A stretch of 64,000 nt of DNA from Phymorhynchus buccinoides (GCA_017654935.2 CM065710.1:28180104-28244103); one strand, 5' to 3'; positions 45,180 through 57,240 are shown, counted from the stretch's first letter. Translations and numbers: made by a program. The notes: a model not told the origin generated them from the sequence alone.

Positions 45180-45470
45180 GAAATTAAAATTTCAGAACAT
45201 TATTATTTTGTTCATTTTACATAAGATTTTTACTATTTCTGGTTTAACTTTGTGCTGGTTTGCTTTTATTGTGGATTTTCGATTTGATGCAGAGAGGACA
45301 CCATTCTGTTGTAGAATGTCTTTTTTGCTCAGGTTGGCCATCCACTGGACAGTCAATTTGCAGGCCAATCATGCAAACTGATGAGATCTTCTCAAGATCG
45401 AAACAGCTGTCTTTGCATAAGGCACTGTCCCTCCCCCATTGGGAGAAAAAGTAAATCAGCACAATTTATA
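45180..45470 (+). mobile_element. Penelope-like element LTR-type fragment with hammerhead ribozyme
   Basis: Inverted partner of 43610-43890. The 1.3 kb between them holds no reverse transcriptase or endonuclease. Confidence 0.65.
45371..45418 (+). ncRNA. Complete type I hammerhead ribozyme
   Basis: ATGCAAA, CTGATGA, stem II GATCTT-CTC-AAGATC, GAAAC, loop AGCT, GTC, TTTGCAT. Stem I is a perfect 7 bp, stem II a perfect 6 bp. Stem II differs from the 43654 copy by changes on both strands that keep pairing. Predicted cleavage after C45411. Confidence 0.88.
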
Positions 45471-45621
45471 TAACTTTTTAATTTTTTAATTTTCTTTTAA
45501 TTTTTAATTTTTAATTTTATTTTTTGAACACGAACATTACTCAAAGTTAACATTAACTGGTTTTGTTTCTGAGGTTCACAAATAAAGACATTGGATACAG
45601 AAAAGCTTTATCAAAGCAAAC

Positions 45622-45657
<36 letters not shown>

Positions 45658-45745
45658 CGACCCCACCCCACCCCTGACATCCCCACGGGGGGGGTACGTT
45701 ATCAAATAAAATGAAACATGTCTGTTTTTAAAAAGAAAAACTTAC

Positions 45746-45832
45746 TGCAAAGACTGGGATCTAGGACGGAGTCACACAAATCAGTGGAAAGGCATTCCGC
45801 GTTGTTGGTGCACCGGGTGTTCAACTTTCGTT
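45746..45832 (-). CDS. Exon: 4-Cys half-EB module 4
   Basis: 29 codons, phase 1-1, acceptor TTCCACAG following a (GT)n tract, donor GTAAGT. Opens xRKLNTRC; spacing C-x5-C-x5-C-x8-C, the same as the module at 35888-35974, which also shares KLN and the CTxxAxC start. This suggests those two are duplicates. Confidence 0.78.
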
Positions 45833-45839
45833 CTGTGGA

Positions 45840-45844
<5 letters not shown>

Positions 45845-45884
<40 letters not shown>

Positions 45885-45996
45885 CCACGGGTCTTTGTTG
45901 ATATTTATTCTCTTGAGGACAGGATATGGGGACAAAAAGTTGTAAATGTATCCTCATGAAAGATAATTTTGACTTGACTTGACTTCACACACACAC

Positions 45997-46034
<38 letters not shown>

Positions 46035-46091
46035 CTACAGGTCTTTGTTGATATACACACACACACACACACAGTCCACAGGTCTTTATTG

Positions 46092-46134
<43 letters not shown>

Positions 46135-46150
46135 CCACAGGTCTTTGTTG

Positions 46151-46183
<33 letters not shown>

Positions 46184-46225
46184 CCACAGGTCTTTGTTGA
46201 TACACACACACACACACACACACAG
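45845..46225. repeat. (CA)n interleaved with a 22-bp spacer, five units
   Basis: CA runs are separated by CAGTCCACAGGTCTTTGTTG+ATA, five copies. Starts at the acceptor side of exon 45746-45832. Confidence 0.95.
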
Positions 46226-46454
46226 AGTTATTCGTTTCTAATAATATATGCTTACTCAACAAACACCCACTTACCTAAACATATCTGATAATATTCCATT
46301 ATATCATAAGGAACACACGTCTTTACACTGAAGAGATATTTAGATAGGATTTTATCCATGTCCTTAATCAAATTAAAAAATAAACACACAAAATAGTGAT
46401 AATTAAGAACAGAAAGAGAGAAGGAAAATGCAATAAAGGACACAGCTGTTCCGT

Positions 46455-48530
46455 TGCACACAAAGTTGAGCTGTTTAGTTAAATGACTGAACCTACAAAA
46501 TCTTAGATAAAACTACAACTAAACATTTCTTCTTTAACACAAAGTTGAGCTGTTTAGTTAAATGACTCAACCTACAAAATCTTAGATAAAACTGCAACTA
46601 AGCATTTCTTCTTTAACACAAAGTTGAACTGTTTAGTTAAATGACTCAACCTACAAAATCTTAGATAAAACTACAACTAAGCATTTCTTCTTTAACACAA
46701 AGTTGAGCTGTTTAGTTAAATGACTCAACCTACAAAATCTTAGATAAAACTACAACTAAGCATTTCTTCTTTAACACAAAGTTGAGCTGTTTAGTTAAAT
46801 GACTGAACCTACAAAATCTGAACCTACAAATTAGATAAAACTACAACTAAACATTTCTTCTTTAACACAAAGTTGAGCTGTTTAGTTAAATGACTCAACC
46901 TACAAAATCTTAGATAAAACTGCAACTAAGCATTTCTTCTTTAACACAAAGTTGAACTGTTTAGTTAAATGACTCAACCTACAAAATCTTAGATAAAACT
47001 ACAACTAAACATTTCTTCTTTAACACAAAGTTGAGCTGTTTAGTTAAATGACTCAACCTACAAAATCTTAGATAAAACTGCAACTAAGCATTTCTTCTTT
47101 AACACAAAGTTGAACTGTTTAGTTAAATGACTCAACCTACAAAATCTTAGATAAAACTACAACTAAGCATTTCTTCTTTAACACAAAGTTGAGCTGTTTA
47201 GTTAAATGACTCAACCTACAAAATCTTAGATAAAACTACAACTAAGCATTTCTTCTTTAACACAAAGTTGAGCTGTTTAGTTAAATGACTCAACCTACAA
47301 AATCTTAGATAAAACTACAACTAAGCATTTCTTCTTTGACACAAAGTTGAGCTGTTTAGTTAAATGACTCAACCTACAAAATCTTAGATAAAACTACAAC
47401 TAAACATTTCTTCTTTAACACAAAGTTGAGCTGTTTAGTTAAATGACTCAACCTACAAAATCTTAGATAAAACTGCAACTAAGCATTTCTTCTTTAACAC
47501 AAAGTTGAGCTGTTTAGTTAAATGACTCAACCTACAAAATCTTAGATAAAACTACAACTAAACATTTCTTCTTTAACACAAAGTTGAGCTGTTTAGTTAA
47601 ATGACTCAACCTACAAAATCTTAGATAAAACTACAACTAAGCATTTCTTCTTTGACACAAAGTTGAGCTGTTTAGTTAAATGACTCAACCTACAAAATCT
47701 TAGATAAAACTACAACTAAGCATTTCTTCTTTGACATAAAGTTGAGCTGTTTAGTTAAATGACTCAACCTACAAAATCTTAGATAAAACTACAACTAAGC
47801 ATTTCTTCTTTGACACAAAGTTGAGCTGTTTAGTTAAATGACTCAACCTACAAAATCTTAGATAAAACTACAACTAAGCATTTCTTCTTTGACACAAAGT
47901 TGAGCTGTTTAGTTAAATGACTGAACCTACAAAATCTTAGATAAAACTACAACTAAGCATTTCTTCTTTGACACAAAGTTGAGCTGTTTAGTTAAATGAC
48001 TGAACCTACAAAATCTTAGATAAAACTACAACTAAGCATTTCTTCTTTGACACAAAGTTGAGCTGTTTAGTTAAATGACTGAACCTACAAAATCTTAGAT
48101 AAAACTACAACTAAGCATTTCTTCTTTGACACAAAGTTGAGCTGTTTAGTTAAATGACTGAACCTACAAAATCTTAGATAAAACTACAACTAAGCATTTC
48201 TTCTTTGACACAAAGTTGAGCTGTTTAGTTAAATGACTCAACCTACAAAATCTTAGATAAAACTACAACTAAGCATTTCTTATTTAACACAAAGTTGAGC
48301 TGTTTAGTTAAATGACTGAACCTACAAAATCTTAGATAAAACTACAACTAAGCATTTCTTCTTTGACACAAAGTTGAGCTGTTTAGTTAAATGACTGAAC
48401 CTACAAAATCTTAGATAAAACTACAACTAAGCATTTGTTCTTTAACACAAAGTTGAGCTGATTAGTTAAATGACTCAACCTACAAAATCTTAGATAAAAC
48501 TACAACTAAACATTTCTTCTTTAAAATATT
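46455..48530. repeat. 79-bp satellite, about 26 units
   Basis: Unit ACACAAAGTTGAGCTGTTTA plus GTTAAATGACTCAACCTACA plus AAATCTTAGATAAAACTACA plus ACTAAGCATTTCTTCTTTA. AT-rich and homogeneous; variants GAACCTACA and TTTGACAC cluster to the right, showing local homogenisation. Confidence 0.97.
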
Positions 48531-48745
48531 TTGGCTGTATGTTCTTCGAGGTATTTTTTTGTATATATTTCTTTCATCAGATCTATGGTAAAACAAAAAA
48601 TATGTTTTGTTGAACAGTACCATGCAACTTATTTAGTAGAAAATGTTCTTTAATAATACACTTTTTCTTCTTCTCGCAAACATCAATAAAAATGCTCATG
48701 AGTGAAAATCTGACACAGAAAATAGAATATAACTAATTTTCTTAC

Positions 48746-48747
<2 letters not shown>

Positions 48748-48782
<35 letters not shown>
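48748..48782. repeat. (AAT)n microsatellite
   Basis: Short ATA run. Confidence 0.95.
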
Positions 48783-48783
<1 letters not shown>

Positions 48784-48969
48784 GTGAATCATTTACATAG
48801 CGCATTCCTCCACCAAATGTGGAGCTCTATGCGCTTAACAACAACAAAAATTAAAAGCAAGAAATTCAACAACAAAACCAAATAATCACTCACGCACATG
48901 CAAATAGGCATACACATACACACCCCACCCACACATATACGCACGTACGCACATACACACACACACCTT

Positions 48970-49280
48970 TTTCTCCTTCGATCGCTCAGACAGTTTCCTG
49001 TCAATTATGAGCGCAGATGCGTCATGCTGCCGTTATGCGCCTTAATAATAGTTAGGCCCAGCAAGTCCGACTTCGGCTGGAGGAAATGTTTTTGAAAATG
49101 TTTCATGAAAAAAAGGCAGGAGAATGGACCGGGTAAGGCAGAAAGATAGATGACTAGTAAGCAAAGGGAAAAGGCAGAGTCAAAGAGAGTGACATATTAG
49201 AGGAAGTTACATGCACAGAACTTCCAGAAGGTGGGGGAACTATTTATACAAAAGACACCCCGGCATCCCCACGGGGGGGG
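48970..49280 (+). repeat. Dispersed repeat family X, copy 5
   Basis: GATCGCTCAGACAGTTTCCT through AAAGGCAGAGTCAAAGAGAG, TTCCAGAAGGTGGGGGAAC and GGCATCCCCACGGGG. Confidence 0.75.
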
Positions 49281-49449
49281 ACTCGCATACCTATCCGCAG
49301 ATTCCCGCGAAAACCCTTCCATATATTCCGCGTATATGTGTACATGCCCAAAATCAATCTGAATGGATAGCATCGGTAATTGAGAAGTAGGATATAAACT
49401 CAGAAACTTTTTTTGGAGTGTATCAAGTTCAAGGAGACGTTCTAACAGT

Positions 49450-49981
49450 TAAAGGTGGACCCTGACGGATGAGTATTTGCAAGAAACACGTCAAGATCAC
49501 CAGAAAGACAAACCTTTTCAAGGATCAGAACACTCACTTTGCTCTGGTTTCCTAGAAATTAAACCGTCAAAACGGCGATTCCTCCTTAGCGGAGATAGCA
49601 CCCATTTTGGATGGTTGAAGCGTTTTCTTTTTTGGTAGAGCAGTAAAAAGCAATTGGAGCTATTTCCTTTGTTGTGAGCGAAACTCCTTCAGATAAACGG
49701 TATAAAATTTAAAAAAAATAAAAATAAAAAGGTTTGTATTGCGAAAATTTCGTGCAAACGATTTGGCGGCCATTAGAAAAGAGACAGACGTGACTTCTCC
49801 TTTCACTGAAAGAATGACTTCCAGCACCTCCGCCAAGGAGGAATTGCCGATTTGACGGTTTGATTTCTAGGAAACCTCCAGGAAACCAGAGCAAAGAGGG
49901 TGTTGCGATCTCTGAAAAGGGCGTTTTCCTGGCGATCTTGACGTGTTTCTTGCAAAAATGCATCCGTCAGGGTGCCCCTTT
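49450..49981. mobile_element. Foldback element family V, complete copy
   Basis: TAAAGGTGGACCCTGACGGA at left and CATCCGTCAGGGTGCCCCTTTA at right are inverted repeats. Arms extend about 130 bp (ACACGTCAAGATC, CACTTTGCTCTGG, AAACCGTCAAAAC). No coding sequence inside. Confidence 0.75.
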
Positions 49982-49986
49982 AAAAT

Positions 49987-50042
49987 CAGAAGAAGAAGAA
50001 GAAGAAGAAGAAGAAGAACAGAAGAAGAAGAAGAAGAAGACT
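49987..50042. repeat. (GAA)n microsatellite
   Basis: GAA run joining the foldback element to the donor of exon 50046-50129. Confidence 0.97.
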
Positions 50043-50045
50043 CAC

Positions 50046-50129
50046 TGCACTTGAGTTGATCGGGGCTGCAGGTCAAGCCAGTGGCACAGCTTTCTGGTTC
50101 TACGGTGCAGTCGGCATCATACCCGTACT
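50046..50129 (-). CDS. Exon: 4-Cys half-EB module 3
   Basis: 28 codons, phase 1-1, acceptor GTATTTCAG, donor GTGAGT. Opens xYGYDADC; spacing C-x6-C-x5-C-x6-C. A (CTT)n tract in minus orientation lies directly after the donor. Confidence 0.78.
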
Positions 50130-50404
50130 CTGAAATACAAACAGACCAACAAACCACGGCAGAATAACAACAACTGCAAAACTCTCTCTCTCTCTTGTAC
50201 TACTCTACGCCCCTACCCTTAAAGCCAGCGCTGCATTATAATTACAAGCAAGCAGTAGGCTAAAAAAATTATCGCTAAACGTTAGACCAACCAGAAAGAG
50301 AGTATTTGCTTGGCGCTCGCAGCGAAAGCATCCATCCTTTTTCAAACGAAAAAGGAGGGGGAAACTAAAGTGGCGCAGGCAAAAGCCCTCAGCTAGGAGA
50401 GTCG

Positions 50405-50456
50405 CTGGCTTGTCTCTCTCTCTCTCTCTCTGGTTAAATAAAATTTCGTTTTCGTT

Positions 50457-50530
<74 letters not shown>
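50405..50530. repeat. (TC)n microsatellite
   Basis: Two TC runs separated by GGTTAAATAAAATTTCG. Confidence 0.97.
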
Positions 50531-50531
<1 letters not shown>

Positions 50532-50587
50532 ACAACTGACTACCCGATTCCTGTAATCGGCTCTTTCATAGCCCAGTTGTGCCTTTA

Positions 50588-50740
50588 AGGTCTGTGTACA
50601 CGCTAACACAATTCATAAGATATTTATATTGCCCCATGGCAACACAGTGAGCGGCTAGTCATGTTAACAGTGGCCTATCAATGTGTTGCCATGGGGAAAT
50701 AGAAATATGTCGTGAATAACGTTAACGTGTACATAGACCT
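50588..50740. mobile_element. Palindromic MITE of PIF/Harbinger type
   Basis: AGGTCTGTGTACACGCTAAC at left is inverted at right (GTTAACGTGTACATAGACCT). TTA flanks both ends (50585-50587, 50741-50743), the target duplication of PIF/Harbinger elements. 153 bp, almost entirely self-complementary around CCATGGCAACACA. Confidence 0.82.
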
Positions 50741-50744
50741 TTAG

Positions 50745-50945
50745 GGGCGGGAACACACTAGACGCGGAACTTACGCACGGAAACCCATAGGTAAGTAAAA
50801 GAAAGAAGGACAACTAGTAATAGTATACGGATTAGATGGGGTAATACGGATACGTGCGCTTAGTTTTTTTCCCTTCTTTCTTTTACTTATTCATTATTTC
50901 CACGCGGGAAATCCGGATGTCGTGTACGTGTACGTGTGACTTTGA
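50745..50945. mobile_element. Candidate MITE related to 20030-20215
   Basis: GGGCGGGAACACACTAGACG with inner GTAAGTAAAAGAAAGAAGG facing CCTTCTTTCTTTTACTTA. Right end diffuse. Confidence 0.45.
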
Positions 50946-51400
50946 CATTAACACTTTCTCCTGGGAAACTTTGGCCCGAACGCTGTGCTGATATAAAATA
51001 CGATTTCTGAACAAACGGATCTTCATCATCAGTTGGACTGGTTCTTCCCAAACAATCTAAAGTATCAGACAGAAAAACATATTGGTTCTTGCAAACAATC
51101 TAAAGTAATATAATGGACAGAAAAGCAAACAGACATAACAAGATATGACAGGGAGCATGCTGATATACAAGTGACGGGGTCTTCCTCTTATCTTCGTTCA
51201 GACTATAGGGAAACCAGTCGAGGAATCAATCTCACGAACCTCGTTGGATACACTTGGATAAACCTAAACAACCTTGTTAACACAATATCAGTACGATTGT
51301 AATTCTAATAACTAGTAAAGCAATAAAAAATAAAGGAGTATGCAAAAAAAGGAGTATGCGACTCAAAGACAAAGATCACTCATCATCCTGTGTATGTTCC

Positions 51401-52336
51401 TTTGATAGGGCTTTACATAAATGTTCGTTTTCGTTCTCTGCTGCCTGTGTCAACTTTGGTCTCATCATAAGCACCAAGAAGACTGAAGAGATGTACCAGC
51501 CTGCTCCAGGGAAAGACTACGAGGAACCCACAGTGACAGTGATTGGTCAGACACTGGCAGCGGTGGATAAGTTTACATACCTAGACAGCACTCTTTCTCG
51601 CACTGTACATATCAACGATGAGACAGACGCGAGAACTGCAAAGGCACGCTCTGCCTTCGGCAGACTGCGCTCATCAGTGTGGGATCGAACTGGAGTGCAC
51701 GTGTCCACCAAACTGAAGATCTACAGAGCCATCGTCCTCACCACTCTTCTGTACGCATGTGAAACGTGGACTGTATGCCAAAGGCATGCAAAGAAACTAC
51801 ACCGTTTCCATATCAACTGCCTGCGCAAGCAACTCAAAGTGAAATGGCAAGACAAGATCCATGACACTGAGATCCTCCAGCGGACAGGCATGCCCAGCAT
51901 CTTTACGTTGCTTCCCAGGTCTCAGCTCTGCTGGGCTGGGCATGTTGTTAGAATGTCTGATGAGCGCCTCCCAAAATGCATCCTCTACGGAGAACTCCAG
52001 TTTGGTGCACGTAACCATGGAGGGCAAAAGAAACGGTTCAATGACACCCTCAAAGTGTCCCTAAAGGACTTTGACATCAACATTTTCTCCTGGGAAACTT
52101 TGGCTCAAAACCGATCAGCATGGCGAGGTGCAGTCACCAAGGGAGCTGCCAAGTTCGAGGCTCACCGAATCGAGACAGCCCAGGAACGTCGAGAAGCGCT
52201 GAAAAATCGCACGAGCAGCAGCAATTCTCCAACTCCAACAGATCCCCTCAACTCTCTTCCCTGTCCCCACTGTCACAAAACCTTCAAGGCTTGCATCGGA
52301 CTCATCAGTCATCTTCGTACCCACCCCACATCCTGA
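51401..52336 (+). pseudogene. 5'-truncated LINE ORF2: RT C-terminal domain plus C2H2 zinc finger, open frame
   Basis: Enters inside the RT palm/thumb (CVNFGLIISTKKTEEMYQPA), then LYACETWTVCQRHAKKL, WAGHVVRM and a terminal C2H2 finger CPHCHKTFKACIGLISHLRTH just before the stop. About 310 codons without a break, so this is a young copy compared with the other LINEs here, but RT catalytic motifs are missing. The zinc-finger tail resembles that of RTE-related mollusc LINEs. Antisense to the host gene. Confidence 0.82.
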
Positions 52337-52499
52337 ACCCTTTGACATTGGAACTGTTGACGGATGGTCTTCATCCCTCGGGATGGATGAACATCATAAT
52401 ATAAGTGTTCTTGTTGCCCTATCTCATTATTGTATTGATTTGTGACACTGGAGAATAAAATGGTATTTAAACCAAGAGTACACAGGTTGCCTAAACAAT

Positions 52500-53340
52500 G
52501 CAACCCCCATACACTACTGGTAATAAAAAGTTTAATAATCAGGCTATCATTTTGATTTATCGGGTGTTCAAAGAAGATTCAATGCACGAAAGATTACAAC
52601 AAATTGCTTTTCCCAGATTTCTTTGTGTGCTCCAGAAATTAACAGTTTACATGGCACCCCATTTTCAGAAAGTGCCTTTCTTTTAGCTCCAAAAACGCTT
52701 TCGCAATTTCAATGTCATCGTTTGCAATTTCAATTTCTACGGTATCCGGACAAAATTCTTATTCATAATTTTTTTTAATTGTGTGGGCTCAAAATGTCGG
52801 GAAATGTAGTCTTGCATTCTAATTTTTAATCAATATAAAAAATAAAAAAACACTGATAAAATAGCGATATTTCGGTTTATTCTTAAGCCTTCGACGGGCA
52901 AAGCACCAGGGCAAATAAACAGCCTTTAAAATACAGTGGTACACAATAATTTTTAAAAAATGATCAAAGCTCATAAAATCAAACAAACAAGGAAGGTGAG
53001 CTTTGCACGAGCTCTTAAAATTAAATCACTGTGATTAGAAGCTAAACCACAAATCTAATTTTTAAGGCCAAAAACAGTCTTTTTTTTTTAACAGACCGTT
53101 TTCAGACAACAGACATTTTCTGCAAAAGTGTTTTTGCCCCTCAAAAGGGGACTTTTCTATCAAATCAAAGTAAAAAGGTTACTGCGGAAACTGTCAATTT
53201 CTGGAGCTCTCTTGAGGCATTTTGAAAAACAACAACTGTTGCACCCTTCCGTGCATTGAACCTTCTTTATAAATGTGAGAAAAGTGAAACGATAGCTTTA
53301 ATATTATGAAAATGATCAACAATTTTTTGGGGGGTGCATT
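52500..53340. other. Intron segment, mostly unrecognised AT-rich sequence
   Basis: GATATTTCGGTTTATTCTTAAG near 52868 resembles the ends of repeats near 21640 and 45085; nothing else recognised. Confidence 0.4.
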
Positions 53341-53372
53341 TTTTGGGGGGAGTCACCCTATACTAGACTTAC

Positions 53373-53447
53373 TGCAGTATCCCTCATGACAGGTGGCCTG
53401 GGGGACGCAGTGCACATCAGTCTCGCACGGGTAAGGCGCAGTGGCTT
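53373..53447 (-). CDS. Exon: 4-Cys half-EB module 2
   Basis: 25 codons, phase 1-1, acceptor ACTATGACAG, donor GTAAGT. Opens xATAPYPC; spacing C-x5-C-x5-C-x4-C, the most compact form. An antisense SINE begins only about 38 bases upstream of the acceptor, within reach of the branch-point region. Confidence 0.75.
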
Positions 53448-53484
53448 CTGTCATAGTGACACAGCAGGAAAAGCAATCAACAGA

Positions 53485-53912
53485 GAAAGGTGGCAGAGTG
53501 GTTAAGACGCTCGCCTGCCAAATGTAATGCGTGACTGCAACGAGAGTGACCCGGGTTCGAATCCCGGCCTCCTCCTCGCCCTTTCTTTCTAGTTCGACAG
53601 GAAAATCGAACCTGAACGTCCAGTCCTTCGGATGGGGACTTAAAGCTAGTCTGACCCGTGCGCTTTACGCACGTAAAAATCCCACGGCAGTTGAAAGTCG
53701 GTAAGAGCAGGGAGAAATCCCGCTGCCTGGTATGGCCAAATTGATAGCTAGGTTTTCTAAGATTGCCCCTCCACCCTCCTCACCCTGTGCCCCCCCCCCC
53801 CTCCCAATTTTTGGGGTAGGCGCTGCACTTGCGGCGACGCGCTCTCCAGGGGAGAGCAGCCAGAATTTCACAGGGATAAGTCTCTGTGAGCATAATATAT
53901 CAAATACCAAAT
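53485..53912 (+). mobile_element. tRNA-derived SINE, complete-looking (family Z)
   Basis: Pol III boxes are intact: A box TGGCAGAGTGG (53491-53501) and B box GGTTCGAATCC (53554-53564) in a Leu/Ser-type tRNA-like head with an extended variable region. The body has CCTTCGGATGGGGACTTAAA and CGCACGTAAAAATCCCACGG, then the tail shared with three other copies in the window. Antisense to the host gene. Confidence 0.82.
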
Positions 53913-54124
53913 ACAATCCAATTAGTCAAGTCAGGAAAGTGTACTTAACTCACTTCACCAAAGTTATCTCGCCTTGGCATAATAGGGCTGTGTCAGACCA
54001 ATTGACATAAGCTAGAACACCAAGACTACATCAACAAAATGGTGTTATGCTTTGCATAGTTATGGGGTGATTGTCCTTAGCCATGGCAAAATCCTAGCAT
54101 AACATCATCAGTCTCCAACATCCT

Positions 54125-54290
54125 CTGAAGCCGGAGTGTGGCAACCCATGTGGTGGGGGTAATCAAAAACGGTCACACACGTAATGTTCTCATCCCTAGC
54201 TGGTGCATTTGTGCCATGGTGTTCAGGTGCTTCGGCTGTTGCGATGATCCCTGGAGTCTTTAAGCCAGGGAATGACAACAACAACAACAA
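54125..54290. repeat. Dispersed repeat family W, copy 2
   Basis: GGGGGTAATCAAAAACGGTC, GTAATGTTCTCATCCCTAGC, GATGATCCCTGGAGTCTTTA. Confidence 0.75.
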
Positions 54291-54429
54291 CCAAAGTTAT
54301 TTTCGGCAGTAATTCGCCTAGCAATGCATAAGCAACACATTGAACACTGAACACTGAAAACTTTCTCTAACAACAGCCACATTGAGACAGACCCAGGTTC
54401 ATCCAATTAGTGACTGACTTAATACTTAA

Positions 54430-54955
<526 letters not shown>

Positions 54956-55008
54956 ACATATACTCGCTTTTCCCACGTTTCTGGACGGAGGACAATCAAC
55001 AACAGTTA

Positions 55009-55162
55009 AGGTCTGTGTACACGTTAACACTGTTCACAAGATATTTCTATTTACCCCATGGCAACACAGTGAGCTGTAAGTCATATCAAGAGTGGACTAT
55101 TACTGTGTTGCCATGGGGAAATAGAAATATCCCGTGACTAATGTTAACGTGTACGGAGACCT
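55009..55162. mobile_element. Palindromic MITE of PIF/Harbinger type
   Basis: AGGTCTGTGTACACGTTAAC at left, inverted at right (GTTAACGTGTACGGAGACCT), TTA on both sides (55006-55008, 55163-55165). Same family as 50588-50740. Confidence 0.83.
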
Positions 55163-55269
55163 TTAGACGGAGAAGCGGCACGCGAAATCAGCATACTTGC
55201 GGAGTTCCAAGTACTGTGCACAGGTTTTACGGAATACATGAACTTGGCAAATACCCTTCTTCTTCTTTC

Positions 55270-55767
55270 AGTTGGTGATGTTTATTCTGCCCCACGCTCA
55301 CCGGTCTTCATTCAGACCATTAATAGCACAGGATGAGTGCTATGTGAGTTCGTGTCATCCATCCCACCTACACGGCCTACTCGTACCGAATAGTAGGATG
55401 GGCTTTAACGTGTGCGTAAGATCTCTGGTTCTTCTCTTCTCCTTCTTCTCTTTAGGGCCCACGGTCAGTATGTTGACCATTCTGGCACCTTTGGAAAAAA
55501 AAGACTGAAAAGATCTTGTGCCGCATGCGTTCGCACACGGGACCTCGGTTTTTGAAAAGTCTCATCCGAAGGACATTTTCCCCCAACTGACGCCAGGTAC
55601 CCATTTACACCTGGGTGGAGTGAGGAAAATAGGAGTAAAGTGCCTTTCCCAAGGACACACCTCTGTGACCCGAGCTGGGTTCGAACCCGCGCACTCGCGC
55701 ACTCTCAAACCTGATGGATTACGAGCAAGCGGCGACTCGGACTTACCAACTGAGCTACAGCGGCTCC
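55270..55767 (-). mobile_element. tRNA-derived SINE abutting a LINE 3' end
   Basis: Minus strand head: A box TAGCTCAGTTGG (55757-55746) and B box GGTTCGAACC (55687-55678). Downstream lies CTTGGGAAAGGCACTTTACT + CC and CACCCAGGTGTAAATGGGTA + CCTGG, which looks like a conserved SINE central domain; I cannot name it with certainty. The SINE start meets the LINE's CCTTG tail. Confidence 0.75.
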
Positions 55768-56895
55768 TACCAAGGCAAGGCAAGGCAAGGCAAGAAATTT
55801 ATTTCATACCCCATTTGGGCACAGAAATATAAAAACATACACACACATAAATAAATTTCCAAGAATCAACCCAAGAGTGATGTCCAAAATCATTTCAAAG
55901 ATAACCCATACCATAATATTACAAATAATGTAATGTATTACTAAATTAAAAACAAAATGGGGGAAAGAAATGATTAATAGCATTTATCTGAAAGAACCGT
56001 TAACAACTGTAATGAAGTGCTTTAGTTTGAGTAATATTTTCTTATTTTCGTATTTTTTGTAGAGAACAAAGCTTTGAATTTATAAGCATTAGGGCGAGTA
56101 AAAAAATACTTGGGGAGGTACCTTCTCCTGTCAGTGTCAAAGAAAGGACAAACAAACAAGTAGTGAAACTCATCTGCCACATCATGTACATTACATTTTT
56201 TCACAAATTCTTTCATGTCTGGGTGTACCAGTATAACGCAATGTGTTCACAGGCAAGTTATTATTAGTAGTTCTGAATTTTAACACAGTAATCATATAGC
56301 TATATGGCAAGACTAAGTAATATGGGTCAACACAAAAAGACGTTTTAAACATTCTGTAGTTTAAATATAATTCGTCATTATCTACATGCATATACCAAGA
56401 TTGTAAAAAGGTGTCTTTTAAGCATCTTTTCACCTTCTCCTTGAACCACAATGGATTTGCATCAAGAAAGTTTTGATTCAACCAAAAACTACTCAAGCCA
56501 GTTTCATTTAGTAGTGTATGGATATATTTGATGTATCTGTTTTCATAAACATTTGACTCGTACATTTTCAATAGGCATTTATAAACAAGAACTGATAATT
56601 TTTCTGTCTGGTGGTTTGTTACAAGGTTAAACCAAAATGATAACATTCTACATTTAACAGTTACACCAACAGGGAATTTACCCGTTTCCCCAAAAATCAT
56701 GAGAGAAGGAGTCGACTGTCTTACTTTCAGAACCAACTTGTAAAATCTTAACTGCAGTCTCTGAATAATGTCATTCATATCAAAGCCCCAAATTTCACAA
56801 CCATATGTAAGGATAGGAAGTACAGTTTTATCAAATAGGTCAATTGTTAGATCCGCAGGAAGCATCAATAATTTAGCTTTCCTCAACAAAGCAAC
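55768..56895 (-). pseudogene. 5'-truncated non-LTR retrotransposon, RT C-terminal region with (CCTTG)n tail
   Basis: Minus strand reads TVLPILTYGCEIWGF and a long C-terminal domain to about 56191, continuing after a one-base frameshift in an A homopolymer (56200-56205) as CNVHDVADEFHYLFVCPFF, ending at a stop near 56022. 3' sequence ends TTGCCTTGCCTTGCCTTGCC, a simple tail. Apart from that frameshift the frame is open. Sense to the host gene. Confidence 0.8.
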
Positions 56896-57023
56896 GAACT
56901 GTGCAAGTGCAGATATTATGTGTCACACTTCAACACAGAATCAGCGTACCTGCGCAGTGCAACGCAAAATCTCTGCGCAGTACTTGAACTGTGCAAACGC
57001 ATCAATACAAAAAGACAGCTTAC

Positions 57024-57107
57024 TGCACTTCTTCTGCAGACAGACAGAGCCCGTGGGGCAGACGGCTGTTTGGCTCTGGTCATTACAAGTTGCCCCGTTT
57101 TTCAGCA
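57024..57107 (-). CDS. Exon: 4-Cys half-EB module 1
   Basis: 28 codons, phase 1-1, acceptor TGTTCTAG, donor GTAAGC. Opens xLKNGATC. Cysteine spacing C-x8-C-x5-C-x4-C. First cysteine module after the lectin-type domain. Confidence 0.75.
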
Positions 57108-57111
57108 CTAG

Positions 57112-57240
57112 AACACACACACGCACGCACACACACAAATACATACACTCACACATGCAAGCACACACGCGCACATACACAAACATGCGAACACAGACAT
57201 GCGCGCGCACGCGCACACAAATACATACACACCGACATAT
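57112..57240. repeat. (CA)n-rich microsatellite
   Basis: Interrupted CA repeats beginning 5 bases past the acceptor of exon 57024-57107. Confidence 0.93.

Noticed and set aside
46275..46327. Possible exon with two cysteines and a GTAAGT donor
   Set aside because: Length is not a multiple of three, no acceptor gives the shared phase 1, and only two cysteines are present.
53485..53570. Functional tRNA gene (A and B boxes present)
   Set aside because: The tRNA-like head has no clean acceptor-stem pairing and runs straight into a SINE body; the same tail recurs at three other places.
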